Source of the DNA: Kamptonema sp. UHCC 0994
GTDB taxonomy: Bacteria > Cyanobacteriota > Cyanobacteriia > Cyanobacteriales > Microcoleaceae
NCBI RefSeq assembly: GCF_029167235.1
Contig: NZ_JARFTR010000271.1
Span: 1 to 64,000, forward strand
DNA length: 64,000 nt
Direction: 5' to 3'
The translations under genes were made by a program, and so were the position numbers. This document shows, in pieces, positions 7,406 through 16,462 of this stretch (position 1 is its first letter; each line of letters begins with the position of its first letter). A model generated the notes under the pieces. The model did no database searches. It was not told the origin of the DNA and worked only from the letters and a program-made list of their open reading frames with translations.

Positions 7406-10324
7406 GTGAAACGATATAGAACAGTGGCGGTTGGTAAGAAAGTAGAATGCAGAAAGTTTATTACCACTGAGCCGCTGGGGAAAAGTGGAGAAACGGCTGA
7501 ACAAAAAGTTTGGGATGCCGCCCGCCTTGCCTTTGCCGATCGCGACTGCATTGCCTACTGGCGCTATCCTATTTTTTCTAAGGTAGGCGAGTTTCGTAAA
7601 GAGCCTGATATTCTCATTGCTGATTTGAAACTGGGCTTAACTATTATCGAGGTCAAGTCGATCGTAATTGACCAAATTGTAGCGATTAATGGTCACAAAT
7701 GGGAATTCCAAAATTTTTACACTACTGGTGGCAATCCTTATCAGCAAGCTGAAAATCAATTATTTGCAATTCTTGGGTACTGCGATCGCGAAATGGCTCT
7801 GCGCGATCGTGTCAGGGGGCGCGCGATCGTTGCTTTGCCCCTAATTACTCAGCATCAATGGCACGAAAAACAGTTTAACAAACTTCCGAGTTGTCCGCCG
7901 ATCATTTTTAAAGACGATCTCGAAAGCGATTTAGGATTGGGGACTAGAGACTGGGAACTAGGGACTGGGGAAGTGGGAATTTCTTCCCGTGCAAAACAAT
8001 CGCTAATTCAGATAATTGAACAAATCACTCCAGTTATTAAGGGAAATAAACTTAGCGACGAACAGTGGAAACTATTGCAAGCTGTCATCAGCGGCACGCC
8101 GATTTTTCGTCCGCCCCCTCGAAAATTTTATTTAGGAAAAACGAGAGCATCTGGAGAAGAATCAAATTCTATAATCCACAATTCACCCTCTTTATCTCTT
8201 CTTGTTAAAGGCGAACAGAAAACTTTAAATCCTATCCCTCGCGCAGAAGTTTTAGCCAAATTACAAAATCAGTTATTAACACTAGATTTACAGCAAGAAC
8301 ACATCGGCAAAGAAATTCCTCCAGGGCCGCAAAGAATTAGGGGCATTGCTGGCTCAGGCAAAACAGTTTTGCTCTGTCAAAAAGCGGCTATTATGCACTT
8401 AAAGCACCCAGATTGGGATATTGCCTTAGTATTTTTCTCCCGCAGTTTATACGAAACAATTATCGAAATACTGGATAAATATTTGCGTCGATTTAGTTAT
8501 GGTGAAATCGGATATAACCAAAATAATGCAAAGTTACGAGCTTTCCATGCTTGGGGTGCAAAAAATCAACCGGGACTCTACAGCACTCTTTGCCGAGCAG
8601 CAGGAGTCTGGTCTTTGAGCGTTAACGATACTGAATTTCAGCAACCCAATGAAGCTTTAGCTTATGTTTGCAGTCATTTATTGAAATCGGCAAAAATTCC
8701 TCAAATATTTGATGCGATCTTGATTGATGAAGGTCAAGATTTGATTGTAAACGATGAATTAAAGTTTGAGGGTAAACAGCCTTTTTATTGGATGGCATAC
8801 CAAGCTTTACGACCTGTAAATTCTCCGATGATTTCCCCAGAAATAGGCGGATTTTTTAGTTCAGATTTACGGCGCTTAATTTGGGCTTATGATGAAGCCC
8901 AAAGTCTTGAAAGTCTAAATATTCCAACTGCAAGCGAGTTATTTGGCGACGATTTAGGACACTTGGTCAGTGGCGAGTATGGCAACGGTATTAAAAAGAC
9001 TGAAGTTATGCACAAATGCTATCGCACTCCCGGCCCAATTCTGACAGCGGCTCATGGTATTGGGATGGGTTTGTTACGGTGGGAGGGAATGCTAACTGGC
9101 ATTACTCGCGTTGAAGATTGGGAAGCGATTGGCTATGAGGTAATGGGGGATAATTTAGCAATGGAAAACTTGGAAGATTTAACAGATAATTCATCAATTA
9201 TTGGCACAAATAATTTATCGATTGACAAATTTAAAAATGGTCAAAAAATCACTCTTTACCGCCCTTCTAAAAATTCTCCAAATCTAGTCCCTGAGTTGTG
9301 GGGAAGTCCAGTTTTAGAGTTTCAAGCTTATCATTCTCGCATCGAAGAATTGACAGCGCTTGCCGATAATATTCTCTATAATTTAAAGGTGGACAGTCTT
9401 CGACCTTCGCGGGAAATTTTGGTAATAGTTTTAGGCTCTAGTTTTGAAGCAATGGAACTAGAAACCTATGTTGCTAATTTCTTGATGGAACGAGGAATTG
9501 ATGTCTATATTCCTAGTACGCCAGAGTGCAATATTTTGAAGCCAGATAAAGAAAGTCGCGATCCAAATCGCTTTTGGTGTGAAGGCGGCGTAACCGTGTC
9601 TCGGATTCATCGCGCTAAGGGAAATGAGGCTGATATGGTGTATGTTATTGGCTTTGATAATGTAGCTAAAGATGAGAGTAATTTGAGTTTGCGAAATCAG
9701 TTATTTGTAGCTCTAACTAGGGCAAAAGGTTGGCTAAGATTGAGCGGTATTGGTGCTTATCCAATGTATGAGGAAATGTGGCGGGTGATGGAGAGTGGGG
9801 ATACTTTTAGTTTTACTTTTAAGCGCAAGCCAAAGCGAGAGATAAGTGTTACAGATACCGGGGAAATATTGCGCCGCTATGGGGATGGAGATAGAAATTT
9901 TCAAGGGATAAATTTGGCTGGTGTGGAGTTAGTGGGGGTGAATTTACAGAATGCCAATTTGATTGGTGCTAATCTTCAGGATGCCGATTTAAGGAATGCT
10001 AAGTTAGATGGTGTAAGGTTGGTAATTGCTAATTTGAGTGAGGCGGATTTGAGTGGTGCTAGTTTAAGGAAGGCGAAGTTGGTCGGGGCAATTTTAAATG
10101 ATGTACAATTGAATCATGCTGATTTAAGTCGGGCGGATTTAAGTGATGTTCAGTTGATGAATGGGCAGTTAGTTGGTGCTATTTTGAAAGAGGCTAATTT
10201 GAGTGGTGCCGATTTAAGTGGGGCTAATTTACAGGGTGCTAATTTAGAGGCAGTTAATTTTAGTGATGTAAATTTGACGGGGGCGATTATGCCGGATGGA
10301 ACTATTTTTAGTGGTTTTATCTAA
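7406..10324 (+). CDS. NERD domain-UvrD-like helicase-pentapeptide repeat fusion
   Basis: Likely DNA-acting ATPase of 972 residues with a GTG start. Domains in order: a NERD nuclease-related domain (about 25-130; EPDILIADL followed by IIEVKS, the D...ExK pattern); a superfamily 1 helicase core with Walker A GIAGSGKT (313-320), Walker B LIDEGQD (about 439-445) and late helicase motifs SRIHRAKGNEADMVY and FVALTRAKGW; and, from about residue 832 to the end, some 25 pentapeptide repeats (A(D/N)LxG type) predicted to form a right-handed beta helix. Residues of about 177-190 (GLGTRDWELGTG) derive from an intergenic-type repeat read in frame. NERD-helicase proteins occur in defence islands and repair; the pentapeptide tail is unusual. 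Role inferred. Confidence 0.85.
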   Translation: MKRYRTVAVGKKVECRKFITTEPLGKSGETAEQKVWDAARLAFADRDCIAYWRYPIFSKVGEFRKEPDILIADLKLGLTIIEVKSIVIDQIVAINGHKWEFQNFYTTGGNPYQQAENQLFAILGYCDREMALRDRVRGRAIVALPLITQHQWHEKQFNKLPSCPPIIFKDDLESDLGLGTRDWELGTGEVGISSRAKQSLIQIIEQITPVIKGNKLSDEQWKLLQAVISGTPIFRPPPRKFYLGKTRASGEESNSIIHNSPSLSLLVKGEQKTLNPIPRAEVLAKLQNQLLTLDLQQEHIGKEIPPGPQRIRGIAGSGKTVLLCQKAAIMHLKHPDWDIALVFFSRSLYETIIEILDKYLRRFSYGEIGYNQNNAKLRAFHAWGAKNQPGLYSTLCRAAGVWSLSVNDTEFQQPNEALAYVCSHLLKSAKIPQIFDAILIDEGQDLIVNDELKFEGKQPFYWMAYQALRPVNSPMISPEIGGFFSSDLRRLIWAYDEAQSLESLNIPTASELFGDDLGHLVSGEYGNGIKKTEVMHKCYRTPGPILTAAHGIGMGLLRWEGMLTGITRVEDWEAIGYEVMGDNLAMENLEDLTDNSSIIGTNNLSIDKFKNGQKITLYRPSKNSPNLVPELWGSPVLEFQAYHSRIEELTALADNILYNLKVDSLRPSREILVIVLGSSFEAMELETYVANFLMERGIDVYIPSTPECNILKPDKESRDPNRFWCEGGVTVSRIHRAKGNEADMVYVIGFDNVAKDESNLSLRNQLFVALTRAKGWLRLSGIGAYPMYEEMWRVMESGDTFSFTFKRKPKREISVTDTGEILRRYGDGDRNFQGINLAGVELVGVNLQNANLIGANLQDADLRNAKLDGVRLVIANLSEADLSGASLRKAKLVGAILNDVQLNHADLSRADLSDVQLMNGQLVGAILKEANLSGADLSGANLQGANLEAVNFSDVNLTGAIMPDGTIFSGFI

Positions 10325-10431
10325 AAGGAGTTGATATGAACTTACGACCAAAAACAACAGCGATGCCTGCGGCTGGCTTCGCCTACGCGCCTTGGGAAAG
10401 GAAGGGCGATCGCACAATACCTACAAAAGAA

Positions 10432-11256
10432 TTAAAGCTGGCTGATAAACTCATCCAGAGTCGTACAAGTCCAAGCTTGGCGAAGCAACGCCCGCAAATT
10501 TTCAGGCGTTAACCCCTCACCCTCAAGTTTTGGGTTTACCTCTGGTGGTACAGAGTTAAACCTGACTTCTAAGGCATCGAAAATAGAAGTTTTCAAGGCT
10601 TGTTTTTGTCCTTTTTCTACTCCTTGTTGAATGATATCCTGATAAATGACTGACTCGCGCATAATGTCCTCCCGGAACAATTGTTTGATTAAGCTTTTTT
10701 CAAAGCGCAAACCTGCTAAGATTTCGCTACAGGCTGCAATCTGACCCCGTTCTGCTGATGGCTCAATTTTAGCTAATTCTTCCCCAACTTTACTGAGCAA
10801 GCGTTCTGGGGTGTCTGTCTGGCACAGAGCCGCTAAGGGCAAGAGAGCGGGATTGTGTAATAATGGTTCTGGGTCTTGCTGCCACATTCGGATGATTTGA
10901 TAGCGATGTCTCGTGTTTTCTACACGAAATTGGTCTTTTAATCGATTAGCAGCAGAGGTTTCTTTGAGGATGACGAGTGCTTGTGTGATGGGCACTCGAT
11001 ACCGCCGATAAAGTCTTACCCAGTAGTCTAACATTCTTAGGGGTAAAGGTGTTTCGCCAGCTACGTTGACCTCGAATTCTAAGTGGAGAATTCGTTCTTG
11101 GGTGCGTAAAAAGGTGAGATAATCGGCTCGGATGGGTTCAATTGCTAATTCGGTTTTTAGGATTTCAACAGATGTCGGGGTTTGTCCTAATATCCAGGTG
11201 GCAAATTCTGCTGGGTATTTTTCCGAGAGATATTTGCAGGCATTGTCATAAGACAT
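10432..11256 (-). CDS. Rpn/PD-(D/E)XK nuclease-family protein (DUF4351-like C-terminus)
   Basis: Member of the recombination-promoting nuclease (Rpn, transposase_31-like) group that is abundant in filamentous cyanobacteria. Of 274 residues, the N-terminal half contains ADYLTFLRTQERILHLEFEV, matching the D-x(n)-H-x-E-F-(Q/E) core of these PD-(D/E)XK proteins. The C-terminus from about 215 (ALEVRFNSVPPEV ... LRALLRQAWTCTTLDEF) resembles DUF4351. Known members are Mg-dependent DNA endonucleases; activity here is not proven. The gene is divergent from the small coiled-coil gene at 11330. Its 3' end is preceded on the plus strand by a dispersed GCGATGCCTGCGG repeat. Confidence 0.75.
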   Translation of the reverse strand: MSYDNACKYLSEKYPAEFATWILGQTPTSVEILKTELAIEPIRADYLTFLRTQERILHLEFEVNVAGETPLPLRMLDYWVRLYRRYRVPITQALVILKETSAANRLKDQFRVENTRHRYQIIRMWQQDPEPLLHNPALLPLAALCQTDTPERLLSKVGEELAKIEPSAERGQIAACSEILAGLRFEKSLIKQLFREDIMRESVIYQDIIQQGVEKGQKQALKTSIFDALEVRFNSVPPEVNPKLEGEGLTPENLRALLRQAWTCTTLDEFISQL

Positions 11257-11329
11257 TCAAGGAATTTAAGTTGTGATTGGTACGTTTTTATTATTAGACT
11301 AATAAATATGATATTCAGGAGAAAAATCT

Positions 11330-11674
11330 ATGAGTGTAGAACGGTGGGATGACGATCGCTTAGATCGTTTAGCTAATACAGTAGAAAGTATTGGCGATCA
11401 GATGAGTGCTTTCGGCGATCGCATGAAAGCTTTCGATATTCGCATGGATGCTCTAGGTGCTAAATTAGAAGTCACGGCGAGTATAGCAGATAGTAATGCG
11501 CGGGTGATTCAAGCTTTAGCAAATGTGGCAGCAGAGGCCAGGGAAGAACGACAACAATTATTTGAGAGAATGGAGCGACATGAGGCGAAGATGGAGGGTT
11601 TAAGAATTGAGACAGCACGGATGCTTGATATTCTATTAAATCAACGGAATCAGGGGGATAATCCTACTGCTTAA
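11330..11674 (+). CDS. Small coiled-coil protein
   Basis: Unknown function, 114 residues. The AGGAG 8 bases before the ATG supports the start. The sequence is almost entirely heptad-patterned helix (DDRLDRLANTVESIGDQMSAF, then EERQQLFERMERHEAKMEGL), with no signal peptide or membrane segment, so a cytoplasmic oligomer is predicted. Small proteins of this kind commonly sit beside DUF4351/Rpn genes in cyanobacteria, and this one is divergent from such a gene. Confidence 0.7.
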   Translation: MSVERWDDDRLDRLANTVESIGDQMSAFGDRMKAFDIRMDALGAKLEVTASIADSNARVIQALANVAAEAREERQQLFERMERHEAKMEGLRIETARMLDILLNQRNQGDNPTA

Positions 11675-11696
11675 TTTAATAATACGTGAGTTCGAC

Positions 11697-11817
11697 GGGG
11701 GTTAAAACTCCCGCCTCAAAGATTAAGTCCTCTAAAGAGGACTAAGGAAAAATCATTAGTTTTTTAGTCCTCTTTAGAGGACTTAAATTATTAGACAGGG
11801 GTTTTAACCCCTGGCGG
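11697..11817. repeat. MITE-like element with AGTCCTCTTTAGAGGACT palindromes
   Basis: Two palindromes of the AGTCCTCT(A/T)(A/T)AGAGGACT type face each other across a short AT loop, inside longer ends of the form GGGGTTAAAAC / GTTTTAACCCC. The structure can fold into one long hairpin. No coding capacity. Confidence 0.8.
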
Positions 11818-11925
11818 CTTTCGGATGGCGGTTGACACCAATGGTGAGAACAAAAATCAGCCTCAAAGTTAGCTAAACTAAAAGTGATTGCTTCTACCTA
11901 AAGTTTGAGATTGAGGTTGTATTCT

Positions 11926-12891
11926 GTGAAATCACCCCTCCGGTTACTCGCTCTGGTGTTAACTTTGTCTCTGGCTGGGACTCTAAATGGCTGTTCCCCA
12001 AGCATTGACCAGCTATTTCAACAGGGGAATGCTGCCCTAAGTGCTGGTAATTACACTCAGGCTGAATTGATCTGGCGTAGGGTAATTCAACTTAACCCCA
12101 AATCTGCTTATGCTTACTTCGGTCTGGGTAATGCGCTGAGTAACCAAGGGAAACTAGAAGATGCGAGCGCCGCCTACCGCCAAGGCATACAACTTGACCC
12201 CAAAAATGCCGATGCTTACATTGCTCTGGGCAATACGGTGTATAACCAAGGGAAACTAGAGGAAGCGATCGCCGCCTACCGCCAAGCTATCCAACTTAAC
12301 TCCAAATCTGCCGTAGCTTATTACGGTCTGGGTGTTGCGCTGGGAAAGCAGAAGAAACTAGAGGAAGCGATCGCCGCCTACCGCCAAGCTATCCAACTTG
12401 ACCCCAAATTTGCTTTAACTTATTACGGTCTGGGTGTTGCGCTGGGAAAGCAGGGGAAACTAGAGGCAGCGATCGCCGCCTACCGCCAAGCTATCCAACT
12501 TGACCCCAAAAATGCCGATGCTTACATTGCTCTGGGCAATGCGGTGTATAACCAAGGGAAACTAGAAGAGGCGATCGCAGCCTTCCGCCAAGGCATCCAA
12601 CTTGACCCCAAGTCTGCCAGAGCTTACAACAATCTGGGCTTTGTTCTCACAAAGCAGGGGAAACTAGAGAAGGCGATCGCTAGCTTCCGCAAAGCTATTG
12701 AACTTGAGCCTAAATTCACCCCGGCTTATAGCAATTTGGGCAGTGTGCTGATAGATCGGGGGAAACTAGAGGAAGCGATCGCCGCCTACCGCCAAGCTCT
12801 GAGTTTGCCAGACGATAAGTCTGGAACTTCACTACAGCAGCAAGACGATTTAGAAGCAGCCATTGAAGAGTATAAAAACCGCTCCAAATAG
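11926..12891 (+). CDS. TPR-repeat lipoprotein
   Basis: Protein-interaction scaffold at the membrane, 321 residues. A GTG start at 11926 is chosen because GAGG lies 9 bases upstream and it leaves a compact lipoprotein signal (LLALVLTLSLAGTLNGC, lipobox Cys). The remainder is about eight tandem 34-residue TPRs (AYxxLGxAxxxQGKLEEAIAAYRQAIQLDPK). At DNA level the 102-base units are nearly identical and most carry a HIP1-like GCGATCGC at the same place, so the array has recently expanded or been homogenised. A broken protease gene follows directly. Confidence 0.85.
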   Translation: MKSPLRLLALVLTLSLAGTLNGCSPSIDQLFQQGNAALSAGNYTQAELIWRRVIQLNPKSAYAYFGLGNALSNQGKLEDASAAYRQGIQLDPKNADAYIALGNTVYNQGKLEEAIAAYRQAIQLNSKSAVAYYGLGVALGKQKKLEEAIAAYRQAIQLDPKFALTYYGLGVALGKQGKLEAAIAAYRQAIQLDPKNADAYIALGNAVYNQGKLEEAIAAFRQGIQLDPKSARAYNNLGFVLTKQGKLEKAIASFRKAIELEPKFTPAYSNLGSVLIDRGKLEEAIAAYRQALSLPDDKSGTSLQQQDDLEAAIEEYKNRSK

Positions 12892-12902
12892 ACCCCAATT
12901 TT

Positions 12903-13232
12903 TTCTCTGCCAGCAACAACCTCAAAGAAGCAGAACGGCTGTTGATCCTACGGTAAAATCTCCAAGTAGAAGCAATGGACGATCGCCAATACTTGCCTAA
13001 AAACGACCCATCCTTCCCCATTTTGCGCCCAGTCCTACTCATCAAAGCCGACTTTTCCAGCCGCGAGAGACAGGGAAGCGAGTATGGCACTGGCTTAGTC
13101 ATCCAGCGAGACGGCAACCGCACCTTAATTATCACTAACCGCCACGTCATCTTTGACCAAGCCACACGAAAACAAGGCCAAAACATTCAAGTCGAATTTT
13201 TCCAGTTTCCCGCATTCAAGCGAGTTGGTTAG
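12903..13232 (+). pseudogene. Remnant of trypsin-like (S1C) protease gene
   Basis: In one frame, 12903-12953 reads a TPR-like tail (NNLKEAERLLILR), is stopped by TAA at 12954, then continues in the same frame through 12975 (ATG) with FPILRPVLLIKADFS and GTGLVIQRDG. It reaches TNRHVIF, the catalytic-His motif of trypsin-like proteases, and stops at 13232 with no Asp or Ser motif. It is therefore an N-terminal fragment of a protease gene with an internal stop and a lost C-terminus. A second open frame to 13348 reads a hydrophobic segment ending STKP and may be debris of another gene. The rest of the gap to 13518 shows only HIP1 sites. Confidence 0.7.
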
Positions 13233-13518
13233 ATGGAATTTTACCCCGCGATGCCATTATTGCGCTGATTTCTTTCTGTGCTGCTTCCTTTAGTTACCTG
13301 TTATATTTCATCCTTGATAATATTGCTAAATCAAGTACAAAGCCATGATTGAGCGAGCAATCTCCAGTTTTTATCATAGCGATCGCAGCAAAGCAATCTC
13401 CAGTCCTTGTTATTGCCAGAGAGGAGCGAGAAAATTAGTCTCAATTGCAAACGTTGATACATTTGTCAATGGCCTGTTACCATTATTGTCTTAATAATCT
13501 TTACAACCCCACAACATC

Positions 13519-13956
13519 ATGAAAAAATTTAAAGTCTTAGCTACGATCGCCACTGCAACTGCGCTATCAGGCGCGATCGCTTTCGGTTCGGCAAATTCCG
13601 CCGCAGCCTGTCCATTCAGCGAATTAGGCGGTTCTAAATCTGCTGCTGGGCCAACATTTCCCGGTTCGGGCTCCGATAAAATGCACCCTTGGAATAAAGC
13701 TGCGATCGCGTTTGCAGGTATCGCCGGTATCCTGGGATTAGGTGTCGGCTATATGAGTTGTCGTGCCGGCCAGCAAGCAAAAGCTGCTTGTGCTGCTATG
13801 ACTGACTCTTTTGACGATATTAACGAGCCAGAGGAGTTCGTTGCAGATGAACTTGTTTACAAACACCCGGAAGCGCCCGGAGGTGAACTTGATTTAGTTA
13901 TACAGGAAGTTGTCAGCGATGACACTGCGGAAAAAGATGTTGCGATCGCAAAATAA
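13519..13956 (+). CDS. Exported small protein, unknown
   Basis: Not recognised. 145 residues with a clear signal peptide (KKFKVLATIATATALSGAIAF, AAA cleavage region) leading to a mature N-terminus with CPFSELGG. A second hydrophobic stretch near residues 58-78 (AAIAFAGIAGILGLGVGYM) could anchor it in the membrane, with cysteines at both ends of that segment. The C-terminal third is acidic (DSFDDINEPEEFVADEL). A hairpin terminator follows at 13995. Probably membrane-associated with an acidic tail outside; no function proposed. Confidence 0.7.
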   Translation: MKKFKVLATIATATALSGAIAFGSANSAAACPFSELGGSKSAAGPTFPGSGSDKMHPWNKAAIAFAGIAGILGLGVGYMSCRAGQQAKAACAAMTDSFDDINEPEEFVADELVYKHPEAPGGELDLVIQEVVSDDTAEKDVAIAK

Positions 13957-13994
13957 TTACTTTCATGCCAAAAAAACAGGCTATTTTCTCTCAA

Positions 13995-14026
13995 GCCTCC
14001 AGTTTGTAAGGCTGGAGGATTTTTGT
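13995..14026 (+). terminator. Rho-independent terminator
   Basis: Stem CCTCCAG / CTGGAGG followed by ATTTTTG, about 40 bases after the stop of the small exported protein gene. Confidence 0.75.
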
Positions 14027-14116
14027 ATTGTCTTTAAATCAATCTCAGGGTAGACGGCAACTGTTCAACTCGCCGTTATAGTATAATAAGTAAAATAAAA
14101 GTTAAAATACTGGGTA

Positions 14117-14722
14117 ATGAATTCTTGGCGCGATCGCTTTAATCAAATGACAGGTCAAACTCGACTCGTAGTTTGCCGCTTATTCGTTCATCTAGAAGGC
14201 GAAGAAGTTGCACCGCTATTAGGAGTTCTGAACCGCACGGCAAGACAAGCAATTGATGCCGAAGGTGACTTAGAAATTTTAGGACAAGGACTCGTAGAAA
14301 TTTGCACTCAGCTATTACAGTATGATACATACTGGCGCTCTGCGGCTAATGAAGGTGACGTTTTTTATGATGAAAGTCAAGCTGCTGACTATGTAGATGA
14401 ATTGTTTACTGATTCTGCTCAACGCTACTTGAGCGAACCAGATTTTAGCGGATATAATCAAGGGAAAGATGCTACTTTATCGTTGCCAGTAACTAAAAAT
14501 TTGATTGCGATTATTACAGTTGCTTACGAGGGTGAAATACCTACTTTAGAAAATGATTTGGCGAGCATGACTGCTCTGAAAAACGGTTTAAAAGCACTGA
14601 TTAACCTGCACTATCAAGAAAAACTACGGGCGATACAAGTTCACTTTTCTCCAGCACAGTTTGGAGATGAATTGACCGACGACCAAGTTTTGATGAATTT
14701 CCCTGAATTAATTCCCCTGTAG
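14117..14722 (+). CDS. DUF1517-related protein
   Basis: Unknown biochemical role, 201 residues, soluble. The C-terminal segment (FSPAQFGDELTDDQVLMNF, then PELIPL) matches the end of DUF1517 proteins, where a tryptophan/proline pair and D-x-L-(T/S)-x-(E/D)-x-(L/V)-...-(Y/F)-P-x-L are conserved. The middle, with VTKNLIAIITVAYEGEIPTL, fits the family's core strand. Unlike typical DUF1517 proteins it lacks a hydrophobic N-terminus and seems to be the catalytic-like C-domain alone. DUF1517 proteins are common in cyanobacteria and plastids. Confidence 0.6.
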   Translation: MNSWRDRFNQMTGQTRLVVCRLFVHLEGEEVAPLLGVLNRTARQAIDAEGDLEILGQGLVEICTQLLQYDTYWRSAANEGDVFYDESQAADYVDELFTDSAQRYLSEPDFSGYNQGKDATLSLPVTKNLIAIITVAYEGEIPTLENDLASMTALKNGLKALINLHYQEKLRAIQVHFSPAQFGDELTDDQVLMNFPELIPL

Positions 14723-14731
14723 GGAGCAGAG

Positions 14732-14800
14732 GGAGCAATTAGCAATTAGCAATTAGCAATTAGCAATTAGCAACTAACAACTAACAACTAACAATTAACA
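14732..14800. repeat. GCAATTA / ACTAACA heptad tract
   Basis: Tandem AGCAATT units pass into ACTAACA and ATTAACA units and end at the start codon of the next gene, where they occupy the ribosome-binding region. Confidence 0.9.
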
Positions 14801-14803
14801 ATT

Positions 14804-15709
14804 ATGCTGCGTAAGTTGACAATTTTTTTTATGGCCGTGAGCTTGTGTTTAACTACTATCGGCTGCGGTTCTTCTAATCCAAAGCCTAATGCAAATCAGA
14901 ACATTAACAATACTTCCGCGCCTAATATAAATCGGAATGCTAACGGTAATTCGGCGGCAAATCGCTTAGCTCAGGGGCAATATCCCGTACAGCAAGCTAC
15001 CTACAACGATGCCGATGGAGAATATACCCTAATGTTACTCAATACACCACAGGGAAGTGCTTCTACTTATCGGACAACGGATTTACAAATGGCTCGGCTA
15101 ACTGATGAAGAAATTGCCGGCGGTAAGAAAAGTTATCTAAGTATAGAGGGCAATCAGCCGAGTTTGCACTTGACAGAAGACTTCAAAATTGAATACGTCC
15201 ATAATGTCACTGAAACTGTGAGTAATCCTCAAACTGGTCAGACTGAAACTGTTGTAGTTAGGCAACAATCTAACTTCTGGGCACCGTTTGCAGGAGCCCT
15301 AGCAGGTCAAGCTTTAGGTAGTTTATTATTTACTCCCCGCTACTATGTTCCTCCTGTTTATCAGCCCGGAGTGATTATGACAGGATACGGCGGCTACGGT
15401 AATAGCTATCGGGAAGCTGTTCAGGGATACCAAACTCGCTACCAAGCGCCGCCTCCAGCAGTCAAAAACCGCCAAACTTTGCGGACAACAGGGGGGTTGC
15501 GATCGCCTTCAGTTAATAGACCAACTACTAGACCATCCTCGCCGGGAAATCGTTCTACAGGTTCCGGTTACGGCGGTAGCAACTTACGCCGATCGCCCTC
15601 TTCACAGCCTAGCCAAAACAACCGACAACCTAGTTTTGGTAGTGGTGGGCGATCTCGTCCCGCAACTCCCGCACGGCGCGGTGGTTTCGGTAGCGGTAGG
15701 CGGCGTTAA
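14804..15709 (+). CDS. Lipoprotein with disordered Ser/Arg/Gly-rich tail
   Basis: Unknown function, 301 residues. Signal peptide with lipobox (LCLTTIGC, lipidated Cys at about residue 21). An Asn-rich linker follows, then a folded region of about 60-200 including GYGGYGNSYREAVQGYQTRY. A hydrophobic glycine segment (FAGALAGQALGSLLF) lies near residue 165. The last 90 residues are basic and rich in Ser, Pro, Gly and Arg, ending RRGGFGSGRRR, and are probably disordered and cell-surface or nucleic-acid interacting. The heptad tract directly upstream leaves no visible Shine-Dalgarno site. Confidence 0.7.
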   Translation: MLRKLTIFFMAVSLCLTTIGCGSSNPKPNANQNINNTSAPNINRNANGNSAANRLAQGQYPVQQATYNDADGEYTLMLLNTPQGSASTYRTTDLQMARLTDEEIAGGKKSYLSIEGNQPSLHLTEDFKIEYVHNVTETVSNPQTGQTETVVVRQQSNFWAPFAGALAGQALGSLLFTPRYYVPPVYQPGVIMTGYGGYGNSYREAVQGYQTRYQAPPPAVKNRQTLRTTGGLRSPSVNRPTTRPSSPGNRSTGSGYGGSNLRRSPSSQPSQNNRQPSFGSGGRSRPATPARRGGFGSGRRR

Positions 15710-15850
15710 GTAGGACTTTGGGCGATCGCACTGCGGGCTAGGGCGTGTTTTCAAACTATAAATTTGATTTAGGGGCGAAGCATTCGGGCGATAAATCAGG
15801 GATTTGCGAACATCCTCATAGTCCAAAAAGACCAGAAAATACCTCTCCCT

Positions 15851-15918
15851 CTTCTTCCCTTCTTTCCCTAGCCCCTAGCCCCTAACCCCTAGCCCCTAAC
15901 CGCCTTGGCGGTTGCTAT
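15851..15918. repeat. CTAGCCC tract and CGCCTTGGCGGTT palindrome
   Basis: CTTCCCT and CCTAGCCC units run into CCGCCTTGGCGGTTGCTATA, a short palindrome also found at about 25632 and 26466, again beside CTAGCCC-type tracts. Confidence 0.8.
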
Positions 15919-15940
15919 ACCAGTCTCACCGCGATCGCAT

Positions 15941-16462
15941 TTAGCGTCCGTCTCTGTCAACATCCCCCGGAATTTTGCGCTCTACCTTATCCCACGCATC
16001 GCGGGCTGCATACTTCGCCTTTGCCCAACTTAAATTAGACTTACCCCGATTGCTTTCGTAATCCCGCTGTAAATCCGCCTCAGTCTCATCAAAACTCTTG
16101 CCACTAGCGCCGTAGCGGCTGTATCCCTCATATCCCGTGCGGTAAGCCGGTTGATAGTATTCATACTCTGTGTCTGAGTCTACATAAGGCCGAGTGTTAT
16201 AATTCTGTTCCCAGTAAGCCTCTTCTTCCGTTGGATTAACCGATTCAGCCGCACCCTTACCCACCAAACCTCCAGCTACAGCACCCACAGCAGCGCCTAC
16301 TACCGCCCCCACAGGCCCACCGATCGCGCCACCGATCGCAGCACCCGCAGCACCTGCACTGGCCGCACCAATACCCGTCCCCACTGGATGAGCTCCCGGT
16401 TCCCCAGAAATAGGGTCGAGATTTGGTTCTGGTTCTTTTGTAGTCTGTTTGATATCTGCCAT
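15941..16462 (-). CDS. Glycine-zipper protein
   Basis: Unknown function, 173 residues. AAGGA stands about 10 bases before the ATG. Residues of about 30-75 are an Ala/Gly/Val-rich glycine-zipper hairpin (GAAGAAIGGAIGGPVGAVVG and GAVAGGLVGKG), able to insert in or oligomerise at membranes. The remainder is hydrophilic and Tyr-rich (YRTGYEGYSRYGASGKSF), ending in a basic/acidic segment. No cleavable signal peptide is seen. Similar proteins in cyanobacteria are often stress-related; that role is only inferred here. Confidence 0.7.
   Translation of the reverse strand: MADIKQTTKEPEPNLDPISGEPGAHPVGTGIGAASAGAAGAAIGGAIGGPVGAVVGAAVGAVAGGLVGKGAAESVNPTEEEAYWEQNYNTRPYVDSDTEYEYYQPAYRTGYEGYSRYGASGKSFDETEADLQRDYESNRGKSNLSWAKAKYAARDAWDKVERKIPGDVDRDGR

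Noticed and set aside
10336-10512. 58-codon plus-strand frame with a good AAGGAG 5 bases before its ATG
   Set aside because: It contains a dispersed GCGATGCCTGCGG repeat and overlaps the 3' end of the convergent Rpn gene; the composition is not protein-like. It may be the start of a destroyed gene, but this cannot be supported.
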